In this document: one piece after another, positions 1-6,845 of the stretch
Layout: each line of letters opens with the position of its first letter
Position numbering within the stretch: position 1 is the stretch's first letter
Origin: Paracoccaceae bacterium
Lineage (GTDB): Bacteria > Pseudomonadota > Alphaproteobacteria > Rhodobacterales > Rhodobacteraceae
Direction of reading: 5' to 3'
Length of the DNA: 10,496 bases
Assembly (NCBI GenBank): GCA_030626365.1
Contig: DAOUPC010000075.1
Span: 1-10,496, forward strand
Notes under the pieces: model-generated
Told to the model about the DNA's origin: nothing
Databases searched by the model: none
Seen by the model: only the letters and a program-made list of their open reading frames with translations
Position numbers and translations under genes: made by a program

Positions 1-195
1 ATAGCGGCGGCACACTTCTTGTGGTTCCAGGCGACCATCCGAGCGGGTCGAATGGGTGTGCAGATTTCCGCGATAGAATTTACCGGGCGTGGTGAAAAAT
101 TTTGTGGGCATGATGAAAGATCCATCTGGGTTGCGGGTAGTCAGGACAGGTTGATTAAGATCGACCATCACATCCAGCATGATCTTGGGGCTCAT
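1..195 (-). CDS. PHP-domain protein, 5' part only (runs off the window)
   Basis: The reverse strand is open from position 195 to position 1, giving 65 residues and no stop. Residues about 43-54 read GNLHTHSTRSDG, the first metal-binding motif (HxH at 46/48) of the PHP family of metal-dependent phosphoesterases. The following LEPQEVCRRY fits the first helix of that fold. PHP proteins usually hydrolyse phosphoesters using a cluster of two or three metal ions; the substrate here cannot be told. The start is uncertain: ATGs lie at 195, 180 and 168 and none has a clear Shine-Dalgarno sequence. DNA immediately upstream (from about 200) is an IS6 transposase remnant, so the native start region and promoter may have been lost or replaced. 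The rest of the gene lies outside the window, so its integrity cannot be judged. Confidence 0.75.
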   Translation of the reverse strand, partial: MSPKIMLDVMVDLNQPVLTTRNPDGSFIMPTKFFTTPGKFYRGNLHTHSTRSDGRLEPQEVCRRY

Positions 196-199
196 GCAC

Positions 200-322
200 A
201 GTGAAACGCACTACCTTTGGCGTGCCGTGGATCATGAGGGCGAAGTGCTGGAATCCTTTGTTACCAAGCGCCAAGATCGCAAAGCAGCATTGGAATTCGC
301 GCGAAAAGCACGGAATGCCTTG
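200..322 (+). pseudogene. IS6-family transposase fragment (internal DDE-domain piece)
   Basis: In the frame beginning at 203 the DNA encodes ETHYLWRAVDHEGEVLE, then SFVTKRQDRKAALEFARKA, and stops at 323-325. This matches the conserved block of IS6-family DDE transposases after the first catalytic Asp, where the family typically has GE-THYLWRAVDHEGEVLE, then VTKRRDKKAAL. Only about 38 codons remain. The upstream DEVFVKINGE-like part is missing (the preceding codons are PHP-gene sequence on the other strand), and the downstream VTDGL-type part is absent. No start codon with a ribosome binding site and no terminal inverted repeats were seen. It is a dead relic and marks a past insertion or recombination just upstream of the PHP gene. 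Confidence 0.8.
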
Positions 323-327
323 TAGGA

Positions 328-504
328 TTATTTCTTGTCGCGCGCGGACTTTTCTTCTTTGGTCATCTTGTTGTTCCAAACATTGTTGCTCAGACCTAAC
401 TCACTTGGCAGTGGTTTGGTTTTGCCTACGACGACTTTTCCGCCATTGTTCAGAAATTCCTGAATAAGCGCGTCATCCGTAGTTTTTTTGGGGACATGTT
501 TCAT
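328..504 (-). CDS. Small conserved-looking lysine-rich protein, function unknown
   Basis: This is a 58-codon ORF from ATG at 504 to TAA at 328-330. The product is basic and soluble, with no signal peptide or membrane segment. It begins MKHVPKKTTDDALIQEFL, has a Gly-Lys rich turn (NNGGKVVVGKTK, residues 19-30), then PSELGLSNNVWNNK (33-46), and ends in a charged tail, TKEEKSARDKK. The ordered composition, the Asn/Trp motif and the absence of rare-codon noise suggest a real gene. It resembles short hypothetical proteins I associate with Rhodobacteraceae and their phages, but I cannot name a family. No good Shine-Dalgarno precedes the ATG. It ends 3 bp from the stop of the IS6 fragment, so it may belong to the same piece of imported DNA. 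A random ORF remains possible. Confidence 0.55.
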   Translation of the reverse strand: MKHVPKKTTDDALIQEFLNNGGKVVVGKTKPLPSELGLSNNVWNNKMTKEEKSARDKK

Positions 505-557
505 GGGTATATGCGTACTCTGTGTCGGGCTTGCTTGTCACGCACCTTTTCGCATTG

Positions 558-599
558 CCGGGTGGCGCGACCGGGGGGTGTTGACGTGCGCCACCCCGG
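558..599 (-). terminator. Stem-loop directly after tctA (no U-tract)
   Basis: Arms at 558-568 (CCGGGTGGCGC) and 588-599 (GCGCCACCCCGG) pair over 11 bp with one bulged C. The loop is 19 nt (569-587) and the hairpin starts immediately after the tctA stop codon at 600-602. No T-run follows on either strand, so it is not a classical intrinsic terminator. It more likely stabilises the 3' end of the tct mRNA or acts with Rho. Confidence 0.5.
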
Positions 600-2117
600 T
601 CATTGGTCTGATAGGTTTGTTTCTCGCGAAACCAATGATTTCAAGGCCGCCCAGACAGGTGTTTGCGACAAAAGCATCAACAGAAATGCGATGGACAACA
701 CCAGCGAAATCGGATGCGACGCAAAGTCCCACAAAAAGGTGCCAATATCCCCCCGCGCGCCGATCATGGCGCGACGATAGTTGGAATCCATCATCGGCCC
801 AAGTATCACGCCCAGAATGATCGGCCCAACCTGAAAACCATAGGTTTTCAGGAAATATCCAATCACGCCGAACAGCAGCATCCAGTAGATATCGACAGGG
901 TTATTCTGGATCGCATAGGCCCCGACCGATGACAGAATGATGATCAGGGGGATCAGGATCGCCTTGGGGCATTCCACAATCTTGGTGAAAACCTTGATCC
1001 CGGTCAGGCCGAAAATCAGCAGGAAAATATTGGCCAACGCCAGGTTTCCAACGATGAACCAGAACAGATGCGGTGTTTCAACCAGCAACAGCGGCCCTGG
1101 CTTCAACCCGTGAATATAAAGCGCGCCAATGATCACCGCCGTTACCGCATCGCCCGGAATACCCAGCGTCAGCATCGGCACAAACGCCCCGCCAACAGCC
1201 GCGTTATTGGCAACCTCCGGGGCAATCAGGCCTTCCTTGGCACCTTGCCCAAAGGGCACGTCAGGGTCCTTGGTTGTGCGTTTGGCGTCGTCATAGGCCA
1301 GAAGGGCGGCAATATCACCGCCAGTGCCGGGCAGCGCGCCAATGATCGTACCAATCCCCGAGGCACGTAGCGCCAGCCAGAAATACCGTTTCACATCAGA
1401 AAAATGCGGAATGATGCGGTCGATTTTCTGCCTGATGACCGGCAGGTCCAGCGAATGGATTTGAACGAATGCTTCGGCAACGCCGAAAAATCCGATCATC
1501 GCAACAACATAGGGGATGCCCCCCATCAGGGTGATCGTGCCAAAGGTAAAGCGCCCCTCGGCGGTCATCGGGTCAAGCCCGACCATGCCGATCAGAACGC
1601 CCAACGCCCCGGCAAAGGCCCCCTTAGCAAAGCTTTCGCCGGACAGGGTGCCAACCAGCAGAATACCGATCATGCCCAAAAGCAGATAATCCCGCGAGGT
1701 GAACATGATCGCGAACTTTGAAATGAACGGGGCAAACAGGGCCAGCGCCAGAATGCCGACAAACCCGCCAAACACCGACATGACCGTGGTCAGGCCGATC
1801 GCTTCGCCTGCCTCGCCCCGTTTGGCCATCGGATAACCGTCGATGGCTGTGGCAATCGCACTTGGCGCGCCGGGGATGTTCAGCAGGATTGCGGTGCGTG
1901 ACCCGCCATAGACCCCGCCCATGTAAACCCCGGCAATCAGGGCCAGTGCTTCGTTCACGTCCCATTTGAACGTAAAGGAAATCAGGATTGATGCGGCCAT
2001 GGTCACCGACAATCCGGGGATTGCGCCCACGTAGATGCCCGCCATTGTTCCCGCCGCCGTCAGAAACAAAAGCGACGGATCGAACCACGACAGGGTAAGG
2101 AAACCAAGTATCTCCAT
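600..2117 (-). CDS. tctA: TctA: large membrane subunit of a tripartite tricarboxylate transporter
   Basis: This 505-residue integral membrane protein is the normal length for TctA, the conducting subunit of TTT transporters. These import organic anions such as tri- or dicarboxylates, driven by an ion gradient, after capture by the periplasmic TctC. Family motifs are GAIPGL (31-36), YGGS with ILLNIPG (70-83), ALPGTGG (261-267), EVANNAAVGGA (301-311) and LTLGIPG (316-322). The protein is an inverted-repeat polytopic protein with about 10-12 hydrophobic segments. I chose ATG 2117 (MEILGFLTLSWFDP) rather than the longer open frame to 2198, because homologues start with this helix. It lies one base after the tctB stop (TGA-A-ATG), so translation is probably coupled. 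The substrate cannot be predicted from TctA. Confidence 0.95.
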   Translation of the reverse strand: MEILGFLTLSWFDPSLLFLTAAGTMAGIYVGAIPGLSVTMAASILISFTFKWDVNEALALIAGVYMGGVYGGSRTAILLNIPGAPSAIATAIDGYPMAKRGEAGEAIGLTTVMSVFGGFVGILALALFAPFISKFAIMFTSRDYLLLGMIGILLVGTLSGESFAKGAFAGALGVLIGMVGLDPMTAEGRFTFGTITLMGGIPYVVAMIGFFGVAEAFVQIHSLDLPVIRQKIDRIIPHFSDVKRYFWLALRASGIGTIIGALPGTGGDIAALLAYDDAKRTTKDPDVPFGQGAKEGLIAPEVANNAAVGGAFVPMLTLGIPGDAVTAVIIGALYIHGLKPGPLLLVETPHLFWFIVGNLALANIFLLIFGLTGIKVFTKIVECPKAILIPLIIILSSVGAYAIQNNPVDIYWMLLFGVIGYFLKTYGFQVGPIILGVILGPMMDSNYRRAMIGARGDIGTFLWDFASHPISLVLSIAFLLMLLSQTPVWAALKSLVSRETNLSDQ

Positions 2118-2118
2118 T

Positions 2119-2601
2119 TCAGAACAGCCCCTGCAACAGGGTTCCCCTGGGCAGAACAACCTGAAACGCGACACGGAAAATAAGATAGATAACGCCAAGT
2201 GCCAGCGCGCTTATTCCGACGGTAAGGAAAAAGTTGCGTCGCCACAAAAAGCTGATCGTGGCAATCAGGAACACCCCAGAGGCCACGACAAACCCAAGCC
2301 AGGGCATCAGCGCAACATAAAGGGCAACCAGCCCCAGCATAACCACCTGACGCAGCGGTGTTATCTGTTCCACAAAGCGACTGATACCACCACCATCGGG
2401 CGCGCGTTTTGCGGTGTCACGCAGTATCCACAGCGCCGAGATAACCATCACCCCCGAGGCCAGCATCGGAAAAACACCGGGCGTGGAAAGGCCACTGAAC
2501 CCGGAAATCAGCACCGATTGCCAGAACAGCCACAGGCTGGCGAGCAAAAGAAGGATAACAAACACAAGCTCTCCGGGCCGACGTGATCTGTCGTGTGGCA
2601 T
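2119..2601 (-). CDS. tctB: TctB: small membrane subunit of the TTT transporter
   Basis: This 160-residue protein has four hydrophobic segments (about 11-33, 43-60, 85-118 as a split pair, and 125-147), the usual size and layout of TctB. The motif STPGVFP at residues 39-45 is the short conserved signature between the first two helices. TctB is poorly conserved in general and has an accessory role in the TctA membrane complex. ATG 2601 is preceded by GGAG about 8 nt upstream, so the longer open frame to 2772, which overlaps tctC, is rejected. It sits between tctC (86-bp gap containing a terminator-like hairpin) and tctA (1-bp gap), the standard C-B-A order. Confidence 0.9.
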   Translation of the reverse strand: MPHDRSRRPGELVFVILLLLASLWLFWQSVLISGFSGLSTPGVFPMLASGVMVISALWILRDTAKRAPDGGGISRFVEQITPLRQVVMLGLVALYVALMPWLGFVVASGVFLIATISFLWRRNFFLTVGISALALGVIYLIFRVAFQVVLPRGTLLQGLF

Positions 2602-2634
2602 TGGGGTGGCTCCGAATACAGGCGATATGGTGCG

Positions 2635-2668
2635 AAAAAGCCGGCCCTGATAGATGCCCAGGGCCGGC
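2635..2668 (-). terminator. Intrinsic terminator or attenuator between tctC and tctB
   Basis: On the minus strand a perfect 10-bp stem (GCCGGCCCTG / CAGGGCCGGC, arms 2659-2668 and 2640-2649) closes a 9-nt loop and is followed directly by TTTTT (2639-2635). It begins 19 bp after the tctC stop and ends before the tctB ribosome binding site. This is the classical intrinsic terminator form. Placed inside the operon, it should allow partial read-through, giving more TctC message than TctBA message. Confidence 0.85.
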
Positions 2669-2687
2669 CTTGTAATGATCGTGCCGG

Positions 2688-3680
2688 TTATGGGCGCGGA
2701 ATGCCCAGAGTTTCCGGATTCACCTTGGCGGCACCTGTGTCCTGAAGCGCCCAGGCTGTAACCTGCTGCCACTTTTTCAGGAATGCGTCGGCCTCGTCAC
2801 CCGAGATACCCATAAGCACATTGCCACGGTTGGTCATCAGGGTCTGGAACCCTTCGTCCTGTGCAGCCGTGGCAAAAGCCGCGACAAATTTTGCCTTGAT
2901 GTCATCAGGCGTGTCGCGTTTGACAAACACACCATAGAACGGGCCCCAGGGCAGAAAGTTTGCCATGTCGGGCAAGGCGTCCGTGATCGCCGGAACGCCG
3001 GGCAACGGGCCGATTTCCTCGCCGTTGACAACGGCCAGGGCACGCATGTTTCCGGCTTTGATCTGCTCGGAAGCGGCGGACAGGCCAGAGGGCATGAAAT
3101 CGACCTCGCCGCCCAGCATTGCGGTCAGGCCGGGGCCTTCGCCACCAAACGGAATCGCGATGACATCAAACGGTGCTGAGTTCGAGATCAGCGCACTGAC
3201 TGTCGAGGGCAGGCCACCGGGGCCGGTTGATCCCATTTTCACCATGCCGGGATTGGCGGCAATATCGGCCATCAATTCGCCCATTGTCTGGTACTTTGAG
3301 GCAGTTGGTACAACCACAACGGCCACGCCGCGCCCCAGAATATTCACCGGGTAAAAGTTGGAATAATCCAGCTTGCCAACGCCCATGATCGGGTGAAGCT
3401 GCGGGTTTTCGGCACCATAAAGGAAGGTATAACCATCCGCGGCGGCCGTATTGACATAGGCTGTCGAAATGGCCCCGGCCCCGCCGGATTTGTTCAACAC
3501 GATGATCGATTTGCCCAGCGCAGCTTCGGCTGCCGGGTTTATCGCGCGCGCTACGGTATCGGTTGCACCACCTGCGCCCCACATCACCACGCCCAGAACT
3601 TCACGTTCCGGGAATTCGGCATGGACCAAAGTGGCCGACAAGGTCAGAGCGGTCAGCGCCCCTGCTATTTTACGGATCAT
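2688..3680 (-). CDS. tctC: TctC: periplasmic substrate-binding protein (Bug family) of the TTT transporter
   Basis: This 330-residue exported protein has a basic N-terminus and a hydrophobic core at residues 5-19, with a probable cleavage after VHA (19-21), leaving EFPER at the mature N-terminus. It belongs to the Bug/TctC family of Venus-flytrap binding proteins. The FP-x(4)-L-GVVMWGAGGATDTVAR stretch near residues 23-44 is the first ligand-contact region, and GSTGPGG, PFGGEGPGLTAMLGGEVDF and the C-terminal W-FYGVFVKRDTP stretch are all expected. Two adjacent ATGs (3683 and 3680) exist. GGGAG is better spaced from the second, so 3680 was chosen, although homologues do not decide between them. 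It is the first gene of tctCBA. Bug proteins bind diverse carboxylates, amino acids and vitamins, so the ligand is unknown. The following hairpin should favour its expression over tctBA. Confidence 0.95.
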   Translation of the reverse strand: MIRKIAGALTALTLSATLVHAEFPEREVLGVVMWGAGGATDTVARAINPAAEAALGKSIIVLNKSGGAGAISTAYVNTAAADGYTFLYGAENPQLHPIMGVGKLDYSNFYPVNILGRGVAVVVVPTASKYQTMGELMADIAANPGMVKMGSTGPGGLPSTVSALISNSAPFDVIAIPFGGEGPGLTAMLGGEVDFMPSGLSAASEQIKAGNMRALAVVNGEEIGPLPGVPAITDALPDMANFLPWGPFYGVFVKRDTPDDIKAKFVAAFATAAQDEGFQTLMTNRGNVLMGISGDEADAFLKKWQQVTAWALQDTGAAKVNPETLGIPRP

Positions 3681-4013
3681 CATTTTCTCCCAAAAGTTTA
3701 TTTGCCATAAATACAGGCACTTATCCAAAATTCCGGCCGCCTCCCAGCGGTTGGTCGAAATCATGGATTGTGCGTAGTCTAACAATTGCGGTGAAAAACT
3801 AAATACCATAAATGCCCACTGCCAACGCGCATGATTCAAAGCCGGCCGGTTACATCAACAAAGCTCTGAATAACCCATCTGGTTTGAAAAAATGTCAGCC
3901 ACCGTCCTTGGCACCCCGCGCACCGTTGCCGTTGGGTAAATCCGTCAGGGGTAAGGGCAAGCACACCCCAGGGCGATTTGTGCAACAAGGGCGGCCCTCT
4001 TTACGGCAGGGCT
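3681..4013. promoter_or_regulatory. 333-bp intergenic region between the oxidoreductase gene and tctC; probable tctC promoter region
   Basis: I see no credible gene here. The part next to tctC is AT-richer and should hold its promoter, but no convincing -35/-10 pair could be fixed. Two possible operator elements are visible. One is an inverted repeat, ATTGT-N10-ACAAT, at 3767-3786. The other is the 9-mer ACTTATCCA at 3719-3727, which also occurs in a palindrome in front of the oxidoreductase gene (5046-5059). Sequences at 3848-3866 and 3975-3990 resemble ends of IS5-type elements. A weak hairpin (GCCCT/AGGGC) lies just after the oxidoreductase stop. Confidence 0.4.
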
Positions 4014-5012
4014 TTACATGTCCCCGGAAACCGCTTGCCAATCGCCGTGCTCTCCGGCGGCAAATACCGCGTCGATGGCACGTTGGTTGCCTTGCGAGTT
4101 TTCCAGCGTAAAAATTGCCGTGCCGTCGCCCTTTGTTGCCTCCACGAAAGCTTCGATCTGGGAACGGTACTGGCGTTCACCGGAAAAGCGAAAGACCTGT
4201 TGATTGCCGTGATCAACCGAGTTCAGGGTGATTTTTCCAAAGCCGTAGTCGCCGGTATTGAAGGGTGCGTGCACCTCGATCCAGCCTTTTTCGCCGTGAA
4301 AAACCATGTTTTGGCGCAAGGCCATTTGGGTAGAGCAATAAAAGGACAGTTCAAAATCACCAAAATCAGAGATGACGCTGGCATAGATATCGGTGCCGAA
4401 CGTGGGTGAAAACCGGATACGGGATTGGATGCGCCGTGGTTCAAGACCCGTGACAAAGCGCGTGGTAACAAGGGGATAGACGCCAATATCGCGTATGGCA
4501 CCCCCACCCAGGCCGGGCTGGTTGCGCATGTTGTCAGCATCGACATTGTAATAGGCAAAGGCACCGTCCACCTGACGCAACTGGCCGATGGCCCCTTCTT
4601 GGATCAGGGAACGAACCTTGTGCCATTGCGGGTGGTAACAGACCATAAATGCCTCGCTGATCAGCACACCATGTTTATCCCGCGCGGCGATCAATTGTTC
4701 GATCTCGCCTGCCTGCATGGCAATCGGTTTTTCACAAAGGACGTGTTTACCGGCCGCCGCTGCTTTCAGGCTCCATTCCACATGTTGTGACGTGGGCAGC
4801 GGAATATAGATGCCATCAATGTTCTCGCTGTTAAGAAGCGCCTCGTAGCTGCCAAAAGCATGTTCAGCACCAAAACGGTCGGCCAGGGCGCGGGCGCGGG
4901 CGCCATCGCGGCTGGCAATGCCGGAAATAACGCAATTGTTCGCATCTGCCATGGCAGGCAGCACCTGATCACGAGCAATTTTAGCGGTTGATAATATGCC
5001 CCAACGAAACAT
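4014..5012 (-). CDS. Gfo/Idh/MocA-family NAD(P)-dependent oxidoreductase
   Basis: This 332-residue cytosolic protein is the usual length of the family. Residues 4-13 (WGILSTAKIA) form the first strand and dinucleotide-binding turn of the Rossmann fold. CEKP at 93-96 carries the conserved Lys95 involved in catalysis, EAFMVCYHPQW is at 120-130, and GGGAIRDIGVYP (169-180) holds the conserved Asp175 and Tyr179. The C-terminal half is the alpha/beta substrate domain and dimer face. The STAKIA and GGGAIRDIGVYP patterns resemble the dihydrodiol dehydrogenase/D-xylose dehydrogenase branch, so oxidation of a sugar, polyol or diol is a reasonable guess; the exact substrate cannot be read. ATG 5012 has a strong GGAGGAG ribosome binding site. 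It lies upstream of and on the same strand as tctCBA, separated by 333 bp, and is divergent from the lyase gene. Confidence 0.93.
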   Translation of the reverse strand: MFRWGILSTAKIARDQVLPAMADANNCVISGIASRDGARARALADRFGAEHAFGSYEALLNSENIDGIYIPLPTSQHVEWSLKAAAAGKHVLCEKPIAMQAGEIEQLIAARDKHGVLISEAFMVCYHPQWHKVRSLIQEGAIGQLRQVDGAFAYYNVDADNMRNQPGLGGGAIRDIGVYPLVTTRFVTGLEPRRIQSRIRFSPTFGTDIYASVISDFGDFELSFYCSTQMALRQNMVFHGEKGWIEVHAPFNTGDYGFGKITLNSVDHGNQQVFRFSGERQYRSQIEAFVEATKGDGTAIFTLENSQGNQRAIDAVFAAGEHGDWQAVSGDM

Positions 5013-5352
5013 TGATTTCTCCTCCAGATGTTCAATCCGCTTGCCGGATAACTTATCCAGCAGATCGCATTGTCAGCCACACGTCAATCACCACGCGAAA
5101 GGCTGACCAGGAAGGCGAGTCAATTCATGCAGTTGCTGCCTAAAGCACGCGCAAAGGTCTTTTGCCCGGCATATGGTTTAACCCGGCCTTTTCAACAGAT
5201 TGCCAGCTTGACAATTCCAACGCAAAGGCTGAGGTTCCCCCCGCAACGTATTGGGCGCTGAGCGCGGTTCGACTTTGAACAACCGCAGCGCTTCGGCCCT
5301 TTCGTGTACCCGTTGCCGCGATGTTTTCAGGGCTGCAATCAAGGGCCCAAAG
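5013..5352. promoter_or_regulatory. Divergent promoter region between the oxidoreductase and the beta-eliminating lyase
   Basis: This 340-bp non-coding stretch must carry start signals for both directions. Visible elements are a 13-bp palindrome, GGATAA-C-TTATCC (5046-5058), about 35 bp before the oxidoreductase ATG, and a near-consensus -35 hexamer, TTGACA (5208-5213), with no clear -10. The 9-mer AAAGGCTGA is repeated at 5098-5106 and 5225-5233. A bulged hairpin in the lyase leader has arms GCGCTG/CAGCGC and CGGTT/AACCG (5255-5291). The 63-codon open frame at 5070-5261 shows no recognisable protein character. Confidence 0.45.
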
Positions 5353-6723
5353 ATGAAAACCATCATCGAACCTTTCCGCATCAAATCCGTCGAACCGATC
5401 CGCATGACCACGCCGCAAGAGCGCAAGACACTGATCCGCGATGCACAGTACAACCTTTTTGGTCTGCATTCCCAGGACGTGCTGATCGACCTGCTTACCG
5501 ACTCGGGCACCGGGGCGATGAGTTCGGCCCAGTGGGCCGCCATCATGCATGGCGACGAAAGCTATGCCGGATCACCCTCTTTTCTGCGCTTTGAGGCGGC
5601 GGTGAAAAACCTGATGCCGTTTGAACATATCATCCCGACCCATCAGGGCCGCGCAGCCGAAAACATCCTGTTTTCGATCTTTGGCGGACCGGGAAAAAAC
5701 ATTCCCTCGAACACCCATTTCGACACCACGCGCGGCAATATCGAAGCCTCGGGTGCGGCGGGCCATGACCTTGTGATCGACGAAGGTCACGACCCCGAAT
5801 GCCTGCATCCGTTCAAGGGCAACATGGATCTGGCAAAGCTGGAAACATACCTGGACGAACACGGCGACAGCGTGCCTTGTGTGATGCTGACCATCACCAA
5901 TAACGCAGGTGGCGGACAGCCGGTCAGCCTTGCCAATATCCGCGCCACCGCCGAACTGGCGCACCGTTTCGGCAAGCCATTTTTCATCGACGGGTGCCGT
6001 TTTGCCGAAAATGCCTGGTTCATCAAACAACGAGAGGACGACCAGAAGGATCGCTCGATTCCCGACATCACCCGCGATTGTTTCAGGGTGGCTGACGGCA
6101 TGACCATGTCCGCCAAGAAGGACGCGTTTGGCAATATTGGCGGCTGGCTGGCGTTAAATGACGACGATCTGGCCGTCGAGGCCCGCACCCACCTGATCCG
6201 CACCGAGGGCTTTCCAACCTATGGCGGACTGGCCGGGCGCGACCTTGAGGCGCTGGCGCAGGGGCTAAGCGAAATCGTGGACGAAGATTATCTGCATTAC
6301 CGCGTGCGCACCAACGAATACATCGTTGAGCGGCTGGACGCGCTGGGGGTGCCGGTGGTGAAACCGGCGGGCGGGCACGCCGTGTTCATCGACGCGCGCA
6401 AGTGGCTGGGCCACATCCCGCCCCTGGAATACCCCGGTCAGGCGCTGGCCGTGGCGCTGTATGAACTGGGCGGCATCCGCAGTTGCGAAATCGGCACCGT
6501 GATGTTCGGGCGTCACCCGGACGGTTCTGAAACCCCGGCGGCGATGGATCTGGTCCGCCTTGCCATCCCGCGCCGGACATACACCCAAAGCCACGCCGAT
6601 TACATCATCGAGGTGTTCGAGGAACTGGTCAAAATCAAGGATAGCCTGACAGGATATCGGATCTCCAAAGAGCCAAAGATCATGCGTCACTTTACCTGTC
6701 AGTTCGAACCGCTTGCAGGGTAG
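5353..6723 (+). CDS. Tryptophanase / tyrosine phenol-lyase family PLP-dependent beta-eliminating lyase
   Basis: At 456 residues this is the size of TnaA and Tpl, which cleave L-tryptophan or L-tyrosine to indole or phenol plus pyruvate and ammonia. Family marks include EPFRIKSVEPI (6-16), DLLTDSGTGAMS (46-57), GDESYAGS (67-74, cofactor-contacting Tyr71), PTHQGR (95-100), Asp213 for the PLP pyridine nitrogen, SAKKD (253-257) with Lys256 as Schiff-base lysine, GGHAVF (340-345) and IPRRTYTQSH (405-414) with the carboxylate-binding Arg. Three positions that separate the two enzymes look tryptophanase-like: Asp124 (Thr in Tpl), Ile380 (Arg381 in Tpl) and His446 (Phe448 in Tpl). Residues around these sites diverge from both, so the natural substrate is open. 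I took ATG 5353 (AAGGG 7 nt upstream) instead of the longer frame from TTG 5251, because family N-termini begin just before EPFRI. It is the first gene of a plus-strand cluster. Confidence 0.93.
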   Translation: MKTIIEPFRIKSVEPIRMTTPQERKTLIRDAQYNLFGLHSQDVLIDLLTDSGTGAMSSAQWAAIMHGDESYAGSPSFLRFEAAVKNLMPFEHIIPTHQGRAAENILFSIFGGPGKNIPSNTHFDTTRGNIEASGAAGHDLVIDEGHDPECLHPFKGNMDLAKLETYLDEHGDSVPCVMLTITNNAGGGQPVSLANIRATAELAHRFGKPFFIDGCRFAENAWFIKQREDDQKDRSIPDITRDCFRVADGMTMSAKKDAFGNIGGWLALNDDDLAVEARTHLIRTEGFPTYGGLAGRDLEALAQGLSEIVDEDYLHYRVRTNEYIVERLDALGVPVVKPAGGHAVFIDARKWLGHIPPLEYPGQALAVALYELGGIRSCEIGTVMFGRHPDGSETPAAMDLVRLAIPRRTYTQSHADYIIEVFEELVKIKDSLTGYRISKEPKIMRHFTCQFEPLAG

Positions 6724-6744
6724 GGTCAGGGTTTAAAACAACGC

Positions 6745-6774
6745 GGCGGGCGTATTGCGACAATACCGCCCGCC
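6745..6774 (+). other. Stem-loop between lyase and methyltransferase genes
   Basis: Arms at 6745-6757 (GGCGGGCGTATTG) and 6761-6774 (CAATACCGCCCGCC) pair over 13 bp with one bulged base and a 3-nt loop. No T-run follows on the plus strand. It is more likely a transcript-stabilising or processing element than a full terminator, so the downstream genes may still be co-transcribed. On the minus strand it is followed by TTGTTTT, so terminator activity against antisense reads is possible. Confidence 0.55.
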
Positions 6775-6845
6775 CACCGGTGCTTGCACAATGGGCCGGG
6801 GTCGGGTCTGATGCCCTGAAAGGTCAGCAACAAGAGGGCAGAGCG

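Noticed and set aside
1404..1721. Open frames antisense to tctA, and similar ones elsewhere
   Set aside because: They are shadows of high-GC coding sequence, with low-complexity Arg/Gly/Pro/Gln-rich translations and no ribosome binding sites or recognisable domains.
2118..2198. Longer TctA start at 2198
   Set aside because: It would overlap tctB by about 80 bp and add a Cys-rich, non-homologous leader. ATG 2117 follows tctB directly.
3681..3839. Longer TctC start at 3839
   Set aside because: It would bury the signal peptide behind 50 or more residues. The ribosome binding site and export signal fit 3680/3683.
5070..5352. A TnaC-like leader peptide upstream of the tryptophanase-like gene
   Set aside because: Open frames in the leader contain no Trp-bearing short peptide with a Pro end as in TnaC. 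The 63-codon frame at 5070-5261 has no Trp and no protein-like character.
5251..5352. Longer N-terminus of the lyase from TTG 5251
   Set aside because: The extra 34 residues are unlike any family member, while ATG 5353 has a ribosome binding site and gives the expected N-terminus and length.
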